Assembly (NCBI RefSeq): GCF_900109345.1
Contig: NZ_FNZN01000002.1
Location: 186,001 to 250,000 of the forward strand
Source of the DNA: Maribacter orientalis
GTDB lineage: Bacteria; Bacteroidota; Bacteroidia; Flavobacteriales; Flavobacteriaceae
DNA: 64,000 nucleotides
Reading direction: 5' to 3'
Of this stretch, positions 37,464 through 46,317 are shown one piece after another. The translations under genes and the position numbers were made by a program. Every line of letters begins with the position of its first letter. The stretch's first letter is position 1. The notes beneath the pieces were generated by a model that had not been told where the DNA came from, made no database searches, and saw only the letters and a program-made list of their open reading frames with translations.

Positions 37464-38737
37464 AATATGTATATCTCCTTATCTTAGTTTGTATTGTTGG
37501 ATGCAAAAATGAAAATGAAAAATTTGATATTCCCTCTCCAACCAACAGCACGTATAGTAGTGAAAAATTACAATTAGCAGATTCTGTTTATTACGACAAA
37601 GTTTTAGGTGCACTGGTAGGTTCGGCAATTGGTGATGCCATGGGAGCTTCTACAGAGATGTGGCACAGAAAGGATATTCAGCTTAGTTATGGATATATAA
37701 ATGGATTAACACCTGCAGTACGAGAACAATCTCCCGAAGGAACATGGGAGCATAATTTAATATCTGGAGCAACAACTGATGATACCCGTTGGAAAAGCTT
37801 GATGGTACATTATTTTAAAGCCAATAACAACAACATAAGCCCAGATAATTTCGTACAGTACATCATCGAATATTACACCAGCCTAACAAAGGCATTAGCT
37901 AATAAAGATATTCAAACAAGTACGGATGCCCTTGACTCACAAATTGAAAAAATAGATTGGATAAAGGAATGGGCCAGAGTGGCAATGGCCTACAAAAAAG
38001 ACAACAAAGCATATTTGCAAGCCCTAAACCGATTCTATGGTGGTGAAATGTCGTGCGCCGGACAATTATACACCCCAATGATTGGACTCATATCTAAATC
38101 TCCACTAGATGCTTACCAAAAAGCGTATGACTTAAGTCTTTTTGATATTGGCTACGCCAAAGATATTTCAGCATTGGTTTCAACCATGACGCATATGGCA
38201 TTGCGAACGGAAGATTTAGACTCGATAATGAACGCTTCAAAATTCATAGATCCTATTGGGTATGCAGATAGTAGATTAGTAGGTCGTATACCTACGGTAA
38301 TTTTAGATGGTACACAAAAAAACGTTCGACGCATAAACCAACTTGTTTTAATTGATTCTCTAATTCTAAAAGATTCTCTGATATTTAAAATACCCAATGG
38401 ATTTATTGGCTCAAAAAAAGATTGGGTACGTCAAGAAATGCTTTATCAAATATTAGAAAAGGATAAGCGCGGCATTGCATTTCATTCCGCAGAAATTTGG
38501 CAAATATTAGTTACGGGCCTTGAATTTGGAAAAGGTGATTTTGTGAAAACGATGCAATTTATTATCAACTATGGTCGTGATAACGACACCGTTGCAGCAG
38601 TAGCTGGTATGATTTTAGGTGCGAAATTAGGCTACAAAGCACTTCCTGAAGAATTGCGAGAAAAGGTACTTAAAGTCAATAAGGAAAATTTAGGCATAGA
38701 CCTAGAAACTTTGGCAAAAGAGATGACGCAACAATAG
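37460..38737 (+). CDS. ADP-ribosylglycohydrolase family lipoprotein
   Basis: 425 residues. A leader with lipobox VGC (Cys at about 15) marks it as an exported lipoprotein. The ADP-ribosyl-hydrolase domain has all expected metal-site motifs: GSAIGDAMGASTE at about residues 53-65, ATTDDTRW at about 108, and near the C-terminus GRDNDTVAAVAGMILGA. Such enzymes remove ADP-ribose from proteins or related N- or O-glycosides using two Mg ions. Most known members are cytoplasmic, so envelope location is notable. The start overlaps the upstream kinase by four bases. The true substrate may be a nucleoside-like glycoside rather than ADP-ribosyl protein. Confidence 0.9.
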   Translation: MKYVYLLILVCIVGCKNENEKFDIPSPTNSTYSSEKLQLADSVYYDKVLGALVGSAIGDAMGASTEMWHRKDIQLSYGYINGLTPAVREQSPEGTWEHNLISGATTDDTRWKSLMVHYFKANNNNISPDNFVQYIIEYYTSLTKALANKDIQTSTDALDSQIEKIDWIKEWARVAMAYKKDNKAYLQALNRFYGGEMSCAGQLYTPMIGLISKSPLDAYQKAYDLSLFDIGYAKDISALVSTMTHMALRTEDLDSIMNASKFIDPIGYADSRLVGRIPTVILDGTQKNVRRINQLVLIDSLILKDSLIFKIPNGFIGSKKDWVRQEMLYQILEKDKRGIAFHSAEIWQILVTGLEFGKGDFVKTMQFIINYGRDNDTVAAVAGMILGAKLGYKALPEELREKVLKVNKENLGIDLETLAKEMTQQ

Positions 38738-38739
38738 AT

Positions 38740-40323
38740 TTAATCCCAAATACGCTGCATCCTGCGCTCACTAAAATCGTTTATTTTCAATTCACCAATT
38801 GAATTATTCTCAAGGGTCAAAGCGGTATAGAACTCATTTGGAAATATTTGATTTGTCATTACATACTGTCCTCCGTTAATAAAAAGCTCTATAGAAGAAT
38901 GATCTAAAAATATTCTTACCTCAACAGCTGATTCAGGTAAATTGGACATATCCATATTTTGTATACCCCCAGCGAATTTTTCGCTAAAATCGGTTTTACC
39001 TGATTTATCTCGTTTAAAAATTACCATTTTGTTTTTTCTGTCAATTCCTATTTCCAAGCTATCACCAACTTCGTTACTGAAATACATTTTCATCTGAGGA
39101 TTCTTAACAGTGAATCTAATTTCAGATTGATTATCATATTTCAACGGAATCACTTTCTTCTGATTATCCATTAACTGAAATTGAGTTACTGAATTAACTT
39201 CATCTTCTACTCCTTTCATATTGTCTAAGGGATAATTCATCAAGAAAACCTCATCTTCAATTTCACGTAATGTTAATTTTCTAGGTACCGTCATAGCACT
39301 TCGCCATTTTTCGGTTGGCGTATCTCTCGCATAATCCCAGTTACTCATCCACCCAATAAATATTCTTTCATTGTTCGGGGTATTGTTATAGGTAACTCCT
39401 GCATAATTATCTCTTCCTAAATCTATCCAACGAGATTCCGTTTGATCTGTTGTAAATGTTGCTCCATCAAAATCACCAATAAAATACTGTGTACCACTAC
39501 CTCCGTTGGGCGCACCTGGGTTAATACTTATTAAAAGCACCCATTTCTCTTCATCAGTACCTTCAATTTTTAAAGGAAATAAATCAGGACATTCCCATAC
39601 GCCACCATGAGCTCCTTTGTCTTTTCCAAACTCACTTACTTTTTTCCATTCCTTTAAATTTGGCGAGTTCCATATCTGCAAATGGTCTCCCGCTACTAAA
39701 AGCATTGTCCAATTTTTCTCTATATCGTTCCAAAAAACTTTAGGATCCCGAAAATCTTTTATCCCATCATTACCGATTACGGGGTTACCTTCATACTTCG
39801 TCCAACTATCACCCTCATCTAAACTGTAAGCAATTCCTTGAGTTTGAAAATCCTTTTTACCAGACTGTTCTCCTTCCATATCATGATACGTGAAAATTGC
39901 CACCATTGCCGGCTTTTCTATTGTACCGAAACCAGATGTATTCTCTTTATCGATTACCGCGCTACCCGAAAAGATTAAACCGTGTTTATCCGGAAATAAC
40001 GCTATGGGTTTGTGCTCCCACTTCACCAAGTCTTCACTAATTGCATGGCCCCAATGCATAGGGCCCCAAACTGTGCTGTCTGGATAATACTGATAGAACA
40101 AATGATATTTTCCATTACTATAAACAAGTCCGTTCGGGTCATTCATCCATTTTTCTTCTGGGGTAAAATGAAACTGCGACCGATACAATTCCGTATAATA
40201 ATCAGATGGTTCTGGTTCTGTCGTGTTTTCTTGAGTTTTCACATCCTGTTTACAGCTAAAACTGAACATCATAAGCATGACAAGCACTGATTTAAAAAAT
40301 ACTTTTTGCAAAACTTTAACCAT
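38740..40323 (-). CDS. Glycoside hydrolase family 32 lipoprotein (fructan/sucrose hydrolase)
   Basis: 527 residues from the ATG at 40323, which places a lipobox FSFSC at the end of the leader; a TTG 23 codons farther upstream would run into the divergent rhodanese gene. The five-bladed propeller has the nucleophile Asp in WMNDPNG, FRDPKVFW with the stabilising Asp, and the acid/base Glu in WECPDLF. The C-terminal GH32C beta-sandwich follows (VRIFLDHSSIELFINGG). It hydrolyses terminal beta-fructosides such as levan, inulin or sucrose. No SusC/SusD pair or fructokinase lies nearby. Its stop is two bases from that of the convergent ADP-ribosylglycohydrolase gene. Confidence 0.94.
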   Translation of the reverse strand: MVKVLQKVFFKSVLVMLMMFSFSCKQDVKTQENTTEPEPSDYYTELYRSQFHFTPEEKWMNDPNGLVYSNGKYHLFYQYYPDSTVWGPMHWGHAISEDLVKWEHKPIALFPDKHGLIFSGSAVIDKENTSGFGTIEKPAMVAIFTYHDMEGEQSGKKDFQTQGIAYSLDEGDSWTKYEGNPVIGNDGIKDFRDPKVFWNDIEKNWTMLLVAGDHLQIWNSPNLKEWKKVSEFGKDKGAHGGVWECPDLFPLKIEGTDEEKWVLLISINPGAPNGGSGTQYFIGDFDGATFTTDQTESRWIDLGRDNYAGVTYNNTPNNERIFIGWMSNWDYARDTPTEKWRSAMTVPRKLTLREIEDEVFLMNYPLDNMKGVEDEVNSVTQFQLMDNQKKVIPLKYDNQSEIRFTVKNPQMKMYFSNEVGDSLEIGIDRKNKMVIFKRDKSGKTDFSEKFAGGIQNMDMSNLPESAVEVRIFLDHSSIELFINGGQYVMTNQIFPNEFYTALTLENNSIGELKINDFSERRMQRIWD

Positions 40324-40372
40324 AAACCCGTATTTAAAATTATATACCTTGGAAACTAAAAATAGTACCTTT

Positions 40373-40885
40373 ATGGCCATGAAGTTAATCAAATATCTGC
40401 AGGTTTTTAGTTTACTTTACCTTATGTTCTTTTCAAACGTTGTAGTTGGGCAAGATGATATTGATCGCGCTTTAAAAACCTGGAACAAAGAAAGTATACC
40501 CTATATCTATCCTGAAAGTTTATCTATGTCAGATTCAATTCTTTTTTTAGATACTCGAGAAAAGGAAGAGTATGATGTTAGCCATTTAAAAAATGCTATT
40601 TGGGTAGGTTATAAAGATTTTGACGAACAAAAAATTCTTGAAATTATCCCTAACACTTCTCAACCCATTATAGTTTATTGCTCTATTGGAGTGCGTTCAG
40701 AAAATATTGGAGAAAAGTTGAAGAAGCTTGGATACACCAAAATACTTAATTTACATGGTGGTATTTTTGAATGGAAAAATAAAGGTGGCGAAGTATTTAA
40801 CGACAAAGAAATAGCGACCGATAGTGTTCATGCATTTAGCAAGCATTGGGGTAAGCTTTTACATGAAGGAATAAAGGTTTATTAG
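40373..40885 (+). CDS. Exported rhodanese-like protein
   Basis: 170 residues from the ATG at 40373 (an ATG two codons later is equally likely; an upstream start would place charged residues before the leader). The signal peptide ends near VVVGQ. The rhodanese domain has the active-site loop YCSIGVRS with Cys103, preceded by FLDTREKEEYDVSHL. It may transfer sulfur or, in this context, bind an arsenic or other thiol-reactive species. It lies 24 bases before a TIGR04282 glycosyltransferase gene and probably forms an operon with it, as rhodanese genes do in arsenosugar-type clusters. Confidence 0.87.
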   Translation: MAMKLIKYLQVFSLLYLMFFSNVVVGQDDIDRALKTWNKESIPYIYPESLSMSDSILFLDTREKEEYDVSHLKNAIWVGYKDFDEQKILEIIPNTSQPIIVYCSIGVRSENIGEKLKKLGYTKILNLHGGIFEWKNKGGEVFNDKEIATDSVHAFSKHWGKLLHEGIKVY

Positions 40886-40909
40886 TTAGTACAAACAATA
40901 AAATTTACA

Positions 40910-41587
40910 TTGGGAATAATACAAGACAACAAAGCTGAGCGAGATGAAAAGGTAATTGATTTTACACTGGCAAGCTCTAATAATTTACTGTTGATTTTTA
41001 CAAGAAATCCTGAGTTGGGTAAAGGGAAAAGACGGTTGGCGGATACGGTTGGCGACGAGTCGGCATTGAAAATTTATCAATTTCTCCTTAATCATACTGT
41101 TAAAATCACCTGTAATTTATACGCAGAAAAGATCGTATATTACTCTGAAGAGATTTGGGAGAATGACATTTGGGACAATAAACGTTTTGGAAAGAAACTA
41201 CAAACAGGTATCAATTTGGGTGCTCGTATGGCCAATGCTTTTCAAGAAGGATTTCAAAACGAATTTCAAAAAATCATCATTATTGGTAGCGATATGTTCG
41301 ATTTATCACAGGAAGATATAGAACAAGCATTTAAGGCACTCGAATCTAATGATTTTGTAGTTGGGCCAGCAGAAGATGGTGGCTATTATTTACTTGGAAT
41401 GAAAAATTACATGCCAGAACTTTTTAATAACAAAGATTGGGGCACCGAAACGGTTTTAAAGGATACCCTTGCCCACCTAAAAGACAAGAAAATTGCTCTT
41501 TTAGAAACAAGAAACGACGTAGATTATTACGAGGATATAAAGGATATTGAAGCTTTTCAACCCTTTTTAAAACATATAAATTCATGA
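40910..41587 (+). CDS. TIGR04282 family arsenosugar-type glycosyltransferase
   Basis: 225 residues from a TTG start; no ATG occurs before the conserved core. The nucleotide-sugar-transferase fold has LLLIFTRNPELGKGKRRLA (about 25-43), IIIIGSDMFDL with a metal-binding Asp, GPAEDGGYYLLGM and NKDWGTETVL. The domain is the DUF2064/TIGR04282 family, annotated as linked to arsenosugar biosynthesis from its gene neighbourhood. Family members normally read KVKTRLA where this one has KGKRRLA. The 3' end overlaps the purine nucleoside phosphorylase gene by four bases. Confidence 0.9.
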   Translation: MGIIQDNKAERDEKVIDFTLASSNNLLLIFTRNPELGKGKRRLADTVGDESALKIYQFLLNHTVKITCNLYAEKIVYYSEEIWENDIWDNKRFGKKLQTGINLGARMANAFQEGFQNEFQKIIIIGSDMFDLSQEDIEQAFKALESNDFVVGPAEDGGYYLLGMKNYMPELFNNKDWGTETVLKDTLAHLKDKKIALLETRNDVDYYEDIKDIEAFQPFLKHINS

Positions 41588-42399
41588 TTAAAGAACAATT
41601 ATTAGAATCTGTAGCATACCTTAACAACAAAGGTTTTGACCAACCTGAAATAGGAATCGTTTTAGGAACTGGATTAGGGAAATTGGTAAATAGCATCGAA
41701 GACCCTATAGATGCCCATTACAACCATATTCCATTTTTTCCTCTAGCAACCGTAGAATTTCATACGGGCAAATTGGTATATGGCACCATTTCTGGTAAGA
41801 AAGTAGTGGTTATGCAAGGTCGCTTTCATTTATATGAAGGATATGATTTTTTAGATGTTACATACCCAATACGGGTTATGCACATGTTGGGCATTACCAA
41901 ACTTTTCATTTCAAATGCAGCAGGTGCCGTTAACCTAAACTTCAAAAAAGGTGATATGATGTTGATCGAAGATCACATTAATCTGCAAGGTGGTTCGCCA
42001 TTGGCATTTAAGAATGTAGGTGAGTATGGAGAGCGTTTCGCAGACATGTCTGAACCTTACGATTTAGACATGCGTAATAAATTATTAGCAATAGCCAAAG
42101 CGAACGACATTTCATTAAAAACTGGAGTCTATGCTTCGGTCGTAGGCCCTCAACTTGAAACGAAGGCAGAATATAAAATGATTAAATTATTAGGCGCAGA
42201 TGCCGTTGGCATGAGTACCGTACCAGAAGTGATCGTAGCCAACCATTTATCATTACCGATTGTAGCTGTTTCAGTTTTAACCGACGAATGTGACCCAGAT
42301 AATCTTAAGCCTGTAGACATAAGTGAAATTATTGCTATAGCTGAAAAAACTGAACCTAAAATGGTGAAATTGTTTCAAGAATTAATAAAACAACTGTAA
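41584..42399 (+). CDS. Purine nucleoside phosphorylase (family I)
   Basis: 271 residues. Signatures of the trimeric inosine/guanosine phosphorylases are VLGTGLGKLV, FHTGKLVYG, MQGRFHLYEGY, ISNAAGAVN, VVGPQLETKAEYKM and GADAVGMSTVPEV, and the base-binding Glu and Asn are retained (the Asn by position in SVLTDECDP). It splits purine nucleosides with phosphate to give ribose-1-phosphate derivatives. It overlaps the TIGR04282 gene by four bases and precedes a TIGR04283 gene by 44 bases. Placement inside this cluster suggests that it could act on a 5'-modified nucleoside, which is inference. Confidence 0.95.
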   Translation: MIKEQLLESVAYLNNKGFDQPEIGIVLGTGLGKLVNSIEDPIDAHYNHIPFFPLATVEFHTGKLVYGTISGKKVVVMQGRFHLYEGYDFLDVTYPIRVMHMLGITKLFISNAAGAVNLNFKKGDMMLIEDHINLQGGSPLAFKNVGEYGERFADMSEPYDLDMRNKLLAIAKANDISLKTGVYASVVGPQLETKAEYKMIKLLGADAVGMSTVPEVIVANHLSLPIVAVSVLTDECDPDNLKPVDISEIIAIAEKTEPKMVKLFQELIKQL

Positions 42400-42443
42400 A
42401 CTAGGTTATCATTTTGCTACCATAAGAAAGCAAAAAGTTATTT

Positions 42444-43148
42444 ATGAGTAGTTACCAGCCCACAATTAGTATTATTATTCCCGTATTGAACGAGGCGAAT
42501 TATATTAAGAAGGTTCTTTTGTCCATTTCAAAAAATGCAGGTTCTAATCGCATTAAAGAAATACTGGTTGTTGATGGTGGCAGCAGTGACGAAACACCTT
42601 CTAATGCTCGTAATTATGGTGCTACCGTAATTAGCAGCAAAAAAGGAAGGGCCGCTCAAATGAATGTTGGTGCCGCAATAGCAACCGGAGAAATTCTTTA
42701 TTTTTTACATGTAGATTCCATACCTCCAAAGCACTTTGACTTGGCTGTATTTCAAGCTTTAATAGAAGGTTATGAAGTAGGTTGTTTTCAAATGCGCTTT
42801 AATAGTGATAGTAATTTTTTGAAATTTTTTGCTTGGTGCACCAAAATCAACCATCAGATTTGTCGTGGCGGAGACCAATCGCTATTTATCACCAATAAGC
42901 TATTTCATGAAAATAACGGCTTTAATGAAAACTATATCATTTATGAGGATAACGAATTTATAGGCCGAATGTATAAATTAAAACCTTTCAAGATTATACC
43001 TGCAGTTGTAACAACTTCTGCTAGGCGATATGAGGAACGTGGAATGGTAATGTTACAATGGCATTTTGCAATGATTCATTTAAAGCATTATTTAGGGGCT
43101 AGACCTAATGACTTACATCAATATTATTTAAAATATATCGCTAGATAA
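42444..43148 (+). CDS. TIGR04283 family arsenosugar-type glycosyltransferase
   Basis: 234 residues, GT2 fold. Motifs are ISIIIPVLNEANYI, VVDGGSSDET, GRAAQMNVGAAIATGEILYFLHVDS (DxS in place of the usual DxD) and CRGGDQSLFI, with RRYEERG in the C-terminal part. These match TIGR04283, which is found next to TIGR04282 genes in arsenosugar loci. No membrane helix is evident, so it is cytoplasmic or peripheral. The preceding 44-base gap has no terminator, so it is likely in the same operon. Confidence 0.91.
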   Translation: MSSYQPTISIIIPVLNEANYIKKVLLSISKNAGSNRIKEILVVDGGSSDETPSNARNYGATVISSKKGRAAQMNVGAAIATGEILYFLHVDSIPPKHFDLAVFQALIEGYEVGCFQMRFNSDSNFLKFFAWCTKINHQICRGGDQSLFITNKLFHENNGFNENYIIYEDNEFIGRMYKLKPFKIIPAVVTTSARRYEERGMVMLQWHFAMIHLKHYLGARPNDLHQYYLKYIAR

Positions 43149-43151
43149 GTT

Positions 43152-44177
43152 TTACTCCTCCTCAAAATCTAACAGCACGCCTTCACTAATCCATTTTGCC
43201 AACGCTTGACGATTATCGGGATCGACGATTCTAACTTGATCCTTAGCATTCCTGATATTTCCAATCTCAATAAATGTCATTGCAGGGTGCGTTTTCTTAA
43301 CCAAATAAAGCGAGGTTCTATCTTCGAAAGTACCTGCATAACTTCTATTAGGTTGATATTTTTTATACTTGGCATCGAAAGTAGTATGAATACTTTCTGC
43401 CAACTTTTTACCATTCTTACTATTTTCATGATAATAGAAAAACACATCTATATTTTGCCCCACACTTCTACTATCAACATGTGTAACAATTAAACGCTGG
43501 TACTTACCCTTATTCGACTTGTAAAGGTCATTAACGATTTCTACTCGCTGTTTTAATCTTGCTACTTGGTTTAAGGGAATTGTTTTATTTGGATAGGCAA
43601 CTTCATCATGGTCAATTTCAAGAACACGCTCATCTCTAATGCCGTCGTTTTCATCTTGTATAATAATGTAGACCATTGCTCCATGAGCTAATAATTCTTT
43701 CGCTAATCGTAATGTAATATCATACGCATATTCATCTTCCGATATGGTTTTACCGGCATAAACACCCATTGCACCAGGATCAGGACCACCATGACCAGAA
43801 ACCAAATAATACACATTACCTTTCAGTCGTTCACTTTTGGCTATTACCGTCTTATGCTTATCACCGAAAATAGCAAAAGTAGCACTCTCTAACTTTTTAA
43901 CATCAGTAGATTGTTTTTGTATCGAGTCTACAATTAGCACTGTTTCTAATTCGAACTTCGGAATCACATAGGTTTTACCTGCGATAAGATGCACACTATC
44001 TCTTAAATCGTGATTATTTAAGGCTACGAATTCATCAAAAATTTCATACGGATTAACCCCTTGCTTTCTTAAAAGGGAAAGAATACCATCGCCAGGTTCG
44101 GCCGTTACTGTTTTCAACGATTCTTGACCAATTGTGGCTTGCGTAATAAATACCAATAAAATTAAATACCTAAACAT
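43152..44177 (-). CDS. N-acetylmuramoyl-L-alanine amidase with LysM-like domain
   Basis: 341 residues from the ATG at 44177, which gives a clean signal peptide (MFRYLILLVF to TIGQ); the upstream extension is Cys-rich and not leader-like. A LysM-like region (about 25-75, with GDGILSLLRKQGVNPYEIFDEF) is followed by an Amidase_3 domain: VSGHGGPDPGAMG with a zinc His, the Glu in ISEDEYAYDI, VTHVDSRS with a second zinc His, and FIEIGNIRNAKDQ with the catalytic Glu. It cleaves the bond between muramic acid and the peptide stem in the periplasm, for example at division. It is convergent with the TIGR04283 gene. Confidence 0.93.
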   Translation of the reverse strand: MFRYLILLVFITQATIGQESLKTVTAEPGDGILSLLRKQGVNPYEIFDEFVALNNHDLRDSVHLIAGKTYVIPKFELETVLIVDSIQKQSTDVKKLESATFAIFGDKHKTVIAKSERLKGNVYYLVSGHGGPDPGAMGVYAGKTISEDEYAYDITLRLAKELLAHGAMVYIIIQDENDGIRDERVLEIDHDEVAYPNKTIPLNQVARLKQRVEIVNDLYKSNKGKYQRLIVTHVDSRSVGQNIDVFFYYHENSKNGKKLAESIHTTFDAKYKKYQPNRSYAGTFEDRTSLYLVKKTHPAMTFIEIGNIRNAKDQVRIVDPDNRQALAKWISEGVLLDFEEE

Positions 44178-44239
44178 ATGACAAGGGAAACAAAGTTTGT
44201 GCCATCTTTCGAAACAACTAACGGCCTGCAAAATTGAAA

Positions 44240-45247
44240 CTATTCACCGTACTTTTTATAATTATCGCTGATTATTTTTAACGATGGTTTATTCTGAGGT
44301 GTAAATCTGTTGTCATTTACACCACCGGCCGTACCATGGTTTGGAAACCATTTCCAAACATAACCACCTGCAAACCATTTTTCTCCCCAAAACTCGGAGA
44401 AAATAGCTTCTTTACAATTCGCTTGAGACACCATATTAGGCCTTTCTTCGGTACGGTCTACAAGCCAGGGTTTCTTAGCAGAATAGTCCATACTTCTATA
44501 TCCATATTCCGTGAAAAGAATTGGCTTTTGAGTTTGATTTGACAACGCTGAAATCTTAGATTTCCAAGGTTGCCAACCAGCTACTAGCTCCTTAACTGAT
44601 GGTGTTTTTGATTCTGATAACGGAAAATAGGCATCTACACCTATATAATCTAGTTGCTCCCAAAAGGGTACTCGGTCAAACTCATCCCAGTTCGCTGCAT
44701 AGGTAAGTTTCCCATTATATACTTGCCGTATTTCAGAAATTAATCCATTCCAATACGCTGGTCTATTCTGAACAAATTGTTCTAATTCGGTACCAATACA
44801 AAACACATCAACTTTACTATCCTCCGCTAATTGAGCGAAAGTCATGATAAATTCACAGTATGATTCTTCTAATTGCTTCCAATGGTCTTCGCTATCCATT
44901 TTTAGGACTCCCGTAAAAACGCCTTTAGAAATCCAGATTTGTGGCTTCATCATTACCGAAAGACCATTTTCATGTAGCATTTCTATATATTGTTTTGCTC
45001 CGCTCTTCGTTTCACCAAACCATTGTCGTTCGGTATTGAATGTGATTTGCGGATTATTCACTTCTCTGATGAATCCAAAAGGCATTACCGCAGCACTATT
45101 TGCATTTATCTGCACTATAGCTTCCACTTGCTCTTGAACCACCTTTTCTCTTGAAGCAACAAAACTAACCCCATTAATTTTCTTATTTACCTGACTAAAA
45201 CATGAAAACTGAATGGCGAATAAAAATAAAAGACTTATTTTTTTCAT
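44240..45247 (-). CDS. Exported TIM-barrel glycoside hydrolase, GH113-like
   Basis: 335 residues with a signal peptide (ending CFSQ at about residue 19). It is a TIM-barrel hydrolase: VMMKPQIWIS, then FCIGTELEQF with the probable acid/base Glu at the end of strand 4, YIGVDAYFPL, and PILFTEYGYRS with the probable nucleophile Glu on strand 7. This pattern agrees with family 113 beta-mannanases and related glycosidases. The substrate is not certain. The gene stands 62 bases upstream of the amidase on the same strand, so they may be co-transcribed. Confidence 0.87.
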   Translation of the reverse strand: MKKISLLFLFAIQFSCFSQVNKKINGVSFVASREKVVQEQVEAIVQINANSAAVMPFGFIREVNNPQITFNTERQWFGETKSGAKQYIEMLHENGLSVMMKPQIWISKGVFTGVLKMDSEDHWKQLEESYCEFIMTFAQLAEDSKVDVFCIGTELEQFVQNRPAYWNGLISEIRQVYNGKLTYAANWDEFDRVPFWEQLDYIGVDAYFPLSESKTPSVKELVAGWQPWKSKISALSNQTQKPILFTEYGYRSMDYSAKKPWLVDRTEERPNMVSQANCKEAIFSEFWGEKWFAGGYVWKWFPNHGTAGGVNDNRFTPQNKPSLKIISDNYKKYGE

Positions 45248-45376
45248 TTTAAAATTCCTTAACCCCCTAAAATTATACTATTCACAGCATGTTGCAATAG
45301 TCTACACACATAACTATTTGTTAAGAAATACCAGTTAATGGTTAACAATCCATTGCTAATGCAAGAAGAAATTTAA

Positions 45377-46087
45377 CTATTTGGAATTTAAGGTCCAATC
45401 GTAAGGGTAATAGCCCAGTTCGGCAGAAGCTGGTATTTTTGAAGTTTTAAAATTATTGATGAACGTAACTACACCTCCTGCCCTTTCGAAATCATCTTTA
45501 TACCATTCAAAGATTTGCGAAACATTGACTTTATTACCTTCGACCCTAATAAAACTAGGATTGTTAATTGCTAAAACTGTTTGTCGTTGTAATTGAGTTT
45601 CTAACTTTTTAGGAATATATGCTTCATTTATTATTGGTGGACAGCCTATACCCGCACAAACCAATACAAAATGAAATCGTGGTTCTTTTGGAAATTTTGC
45701 CCGTAACAATTCATTTTCAATACCATTTAAAGTTATAATATTACCCCCCACATCGTAGTGCATCTTATCAAAAAATCCGTCTATATCTAACGGAGATTTT
45801 AAAGGGTAATTATCTACAATACCTTTTATGACCAATAAATTGTACGTATTGATCCAAAATGCTTGATATTCATTTGACTTCTCTTCAATAACATTTATAT
45901 TCTTGGCCATATGCACAAGAATATTTAACTTGGAAGGTTGCTCAACTATTGCCTTGTAATCAACCCTACCATTAGATACATAGTTTTTAAAGAACGTATC
46001 TGTAGCGTTAAAAAAGACATCTGGCTGTTGTGCCTTTGCTATTAATATTCCGAAGAAAAAAACGAGTAATGCTATTTTATATTTCAT
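45377..46087 (-). CDS. DUF547 exported protein
   Basis: 236 residues from the ATG at 46087, which gives a normal signal peptide (ending AKAQ); the longer frame adds 12 residues before it. The DUF547 domain shows YQAFWINTYNLLVIKGIVDNYP, then GIENELLRAKFPKEPRFHFVLVCAGIGCPPI with its conserved Cys. The family resembles transglutaminase/papain-like folds, but activity is not established. It is probably a single-gene unit with 129 bases upstream of the neighbouring hydrolase. Confidence 0.9.
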   Translation of the reverse strand: MKYKIALLVFFFGILIAKAQQPDVFFNATDTFFKNYVSNGRVDYKAIVEQPSKLNILVHMAKNINVIEEKSNEYQAFWINTYNLLVIKGIVDNYPLKSPLDIDGFFDKMHYDVGGNIITLNGIENELLRAKFPKEPRFHFVLVCAGIGCPPIINEAYIPKKLETQLQRQTVLAINNPSFIRVEGNKVNVSQIFEWYKDDFERAGGVVTFINNFKTSKIPASAELGYYPYDWTLNSK

Positions 46088-46317
46088 TTCTATAAATTTC
46101 AATTCCCTACTGGTAAGTCGCAATGTAATATCGAAACCAACATTATACTATTATTCATGCTAATTTACAGTTTCACATACGCAGTTAACGCTTCCTAGGT
46201 TTCAATTGATCAGAAGAACTTAAAGTGTCTTAGACTAATTCTAAATTACCCTGTTTCAAAAACCTCTTGTAAAGTAACTATCTTTAGTTGCGACTAATTT
46301 TTTTAACTAACCACAAT

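Noticed and set aside
40324-40392. Longer start for the GH32 gene
   Set aside because: It would begin with TTG, run into the divergent rhodanese gene and put a long stretch before the signal peptide.
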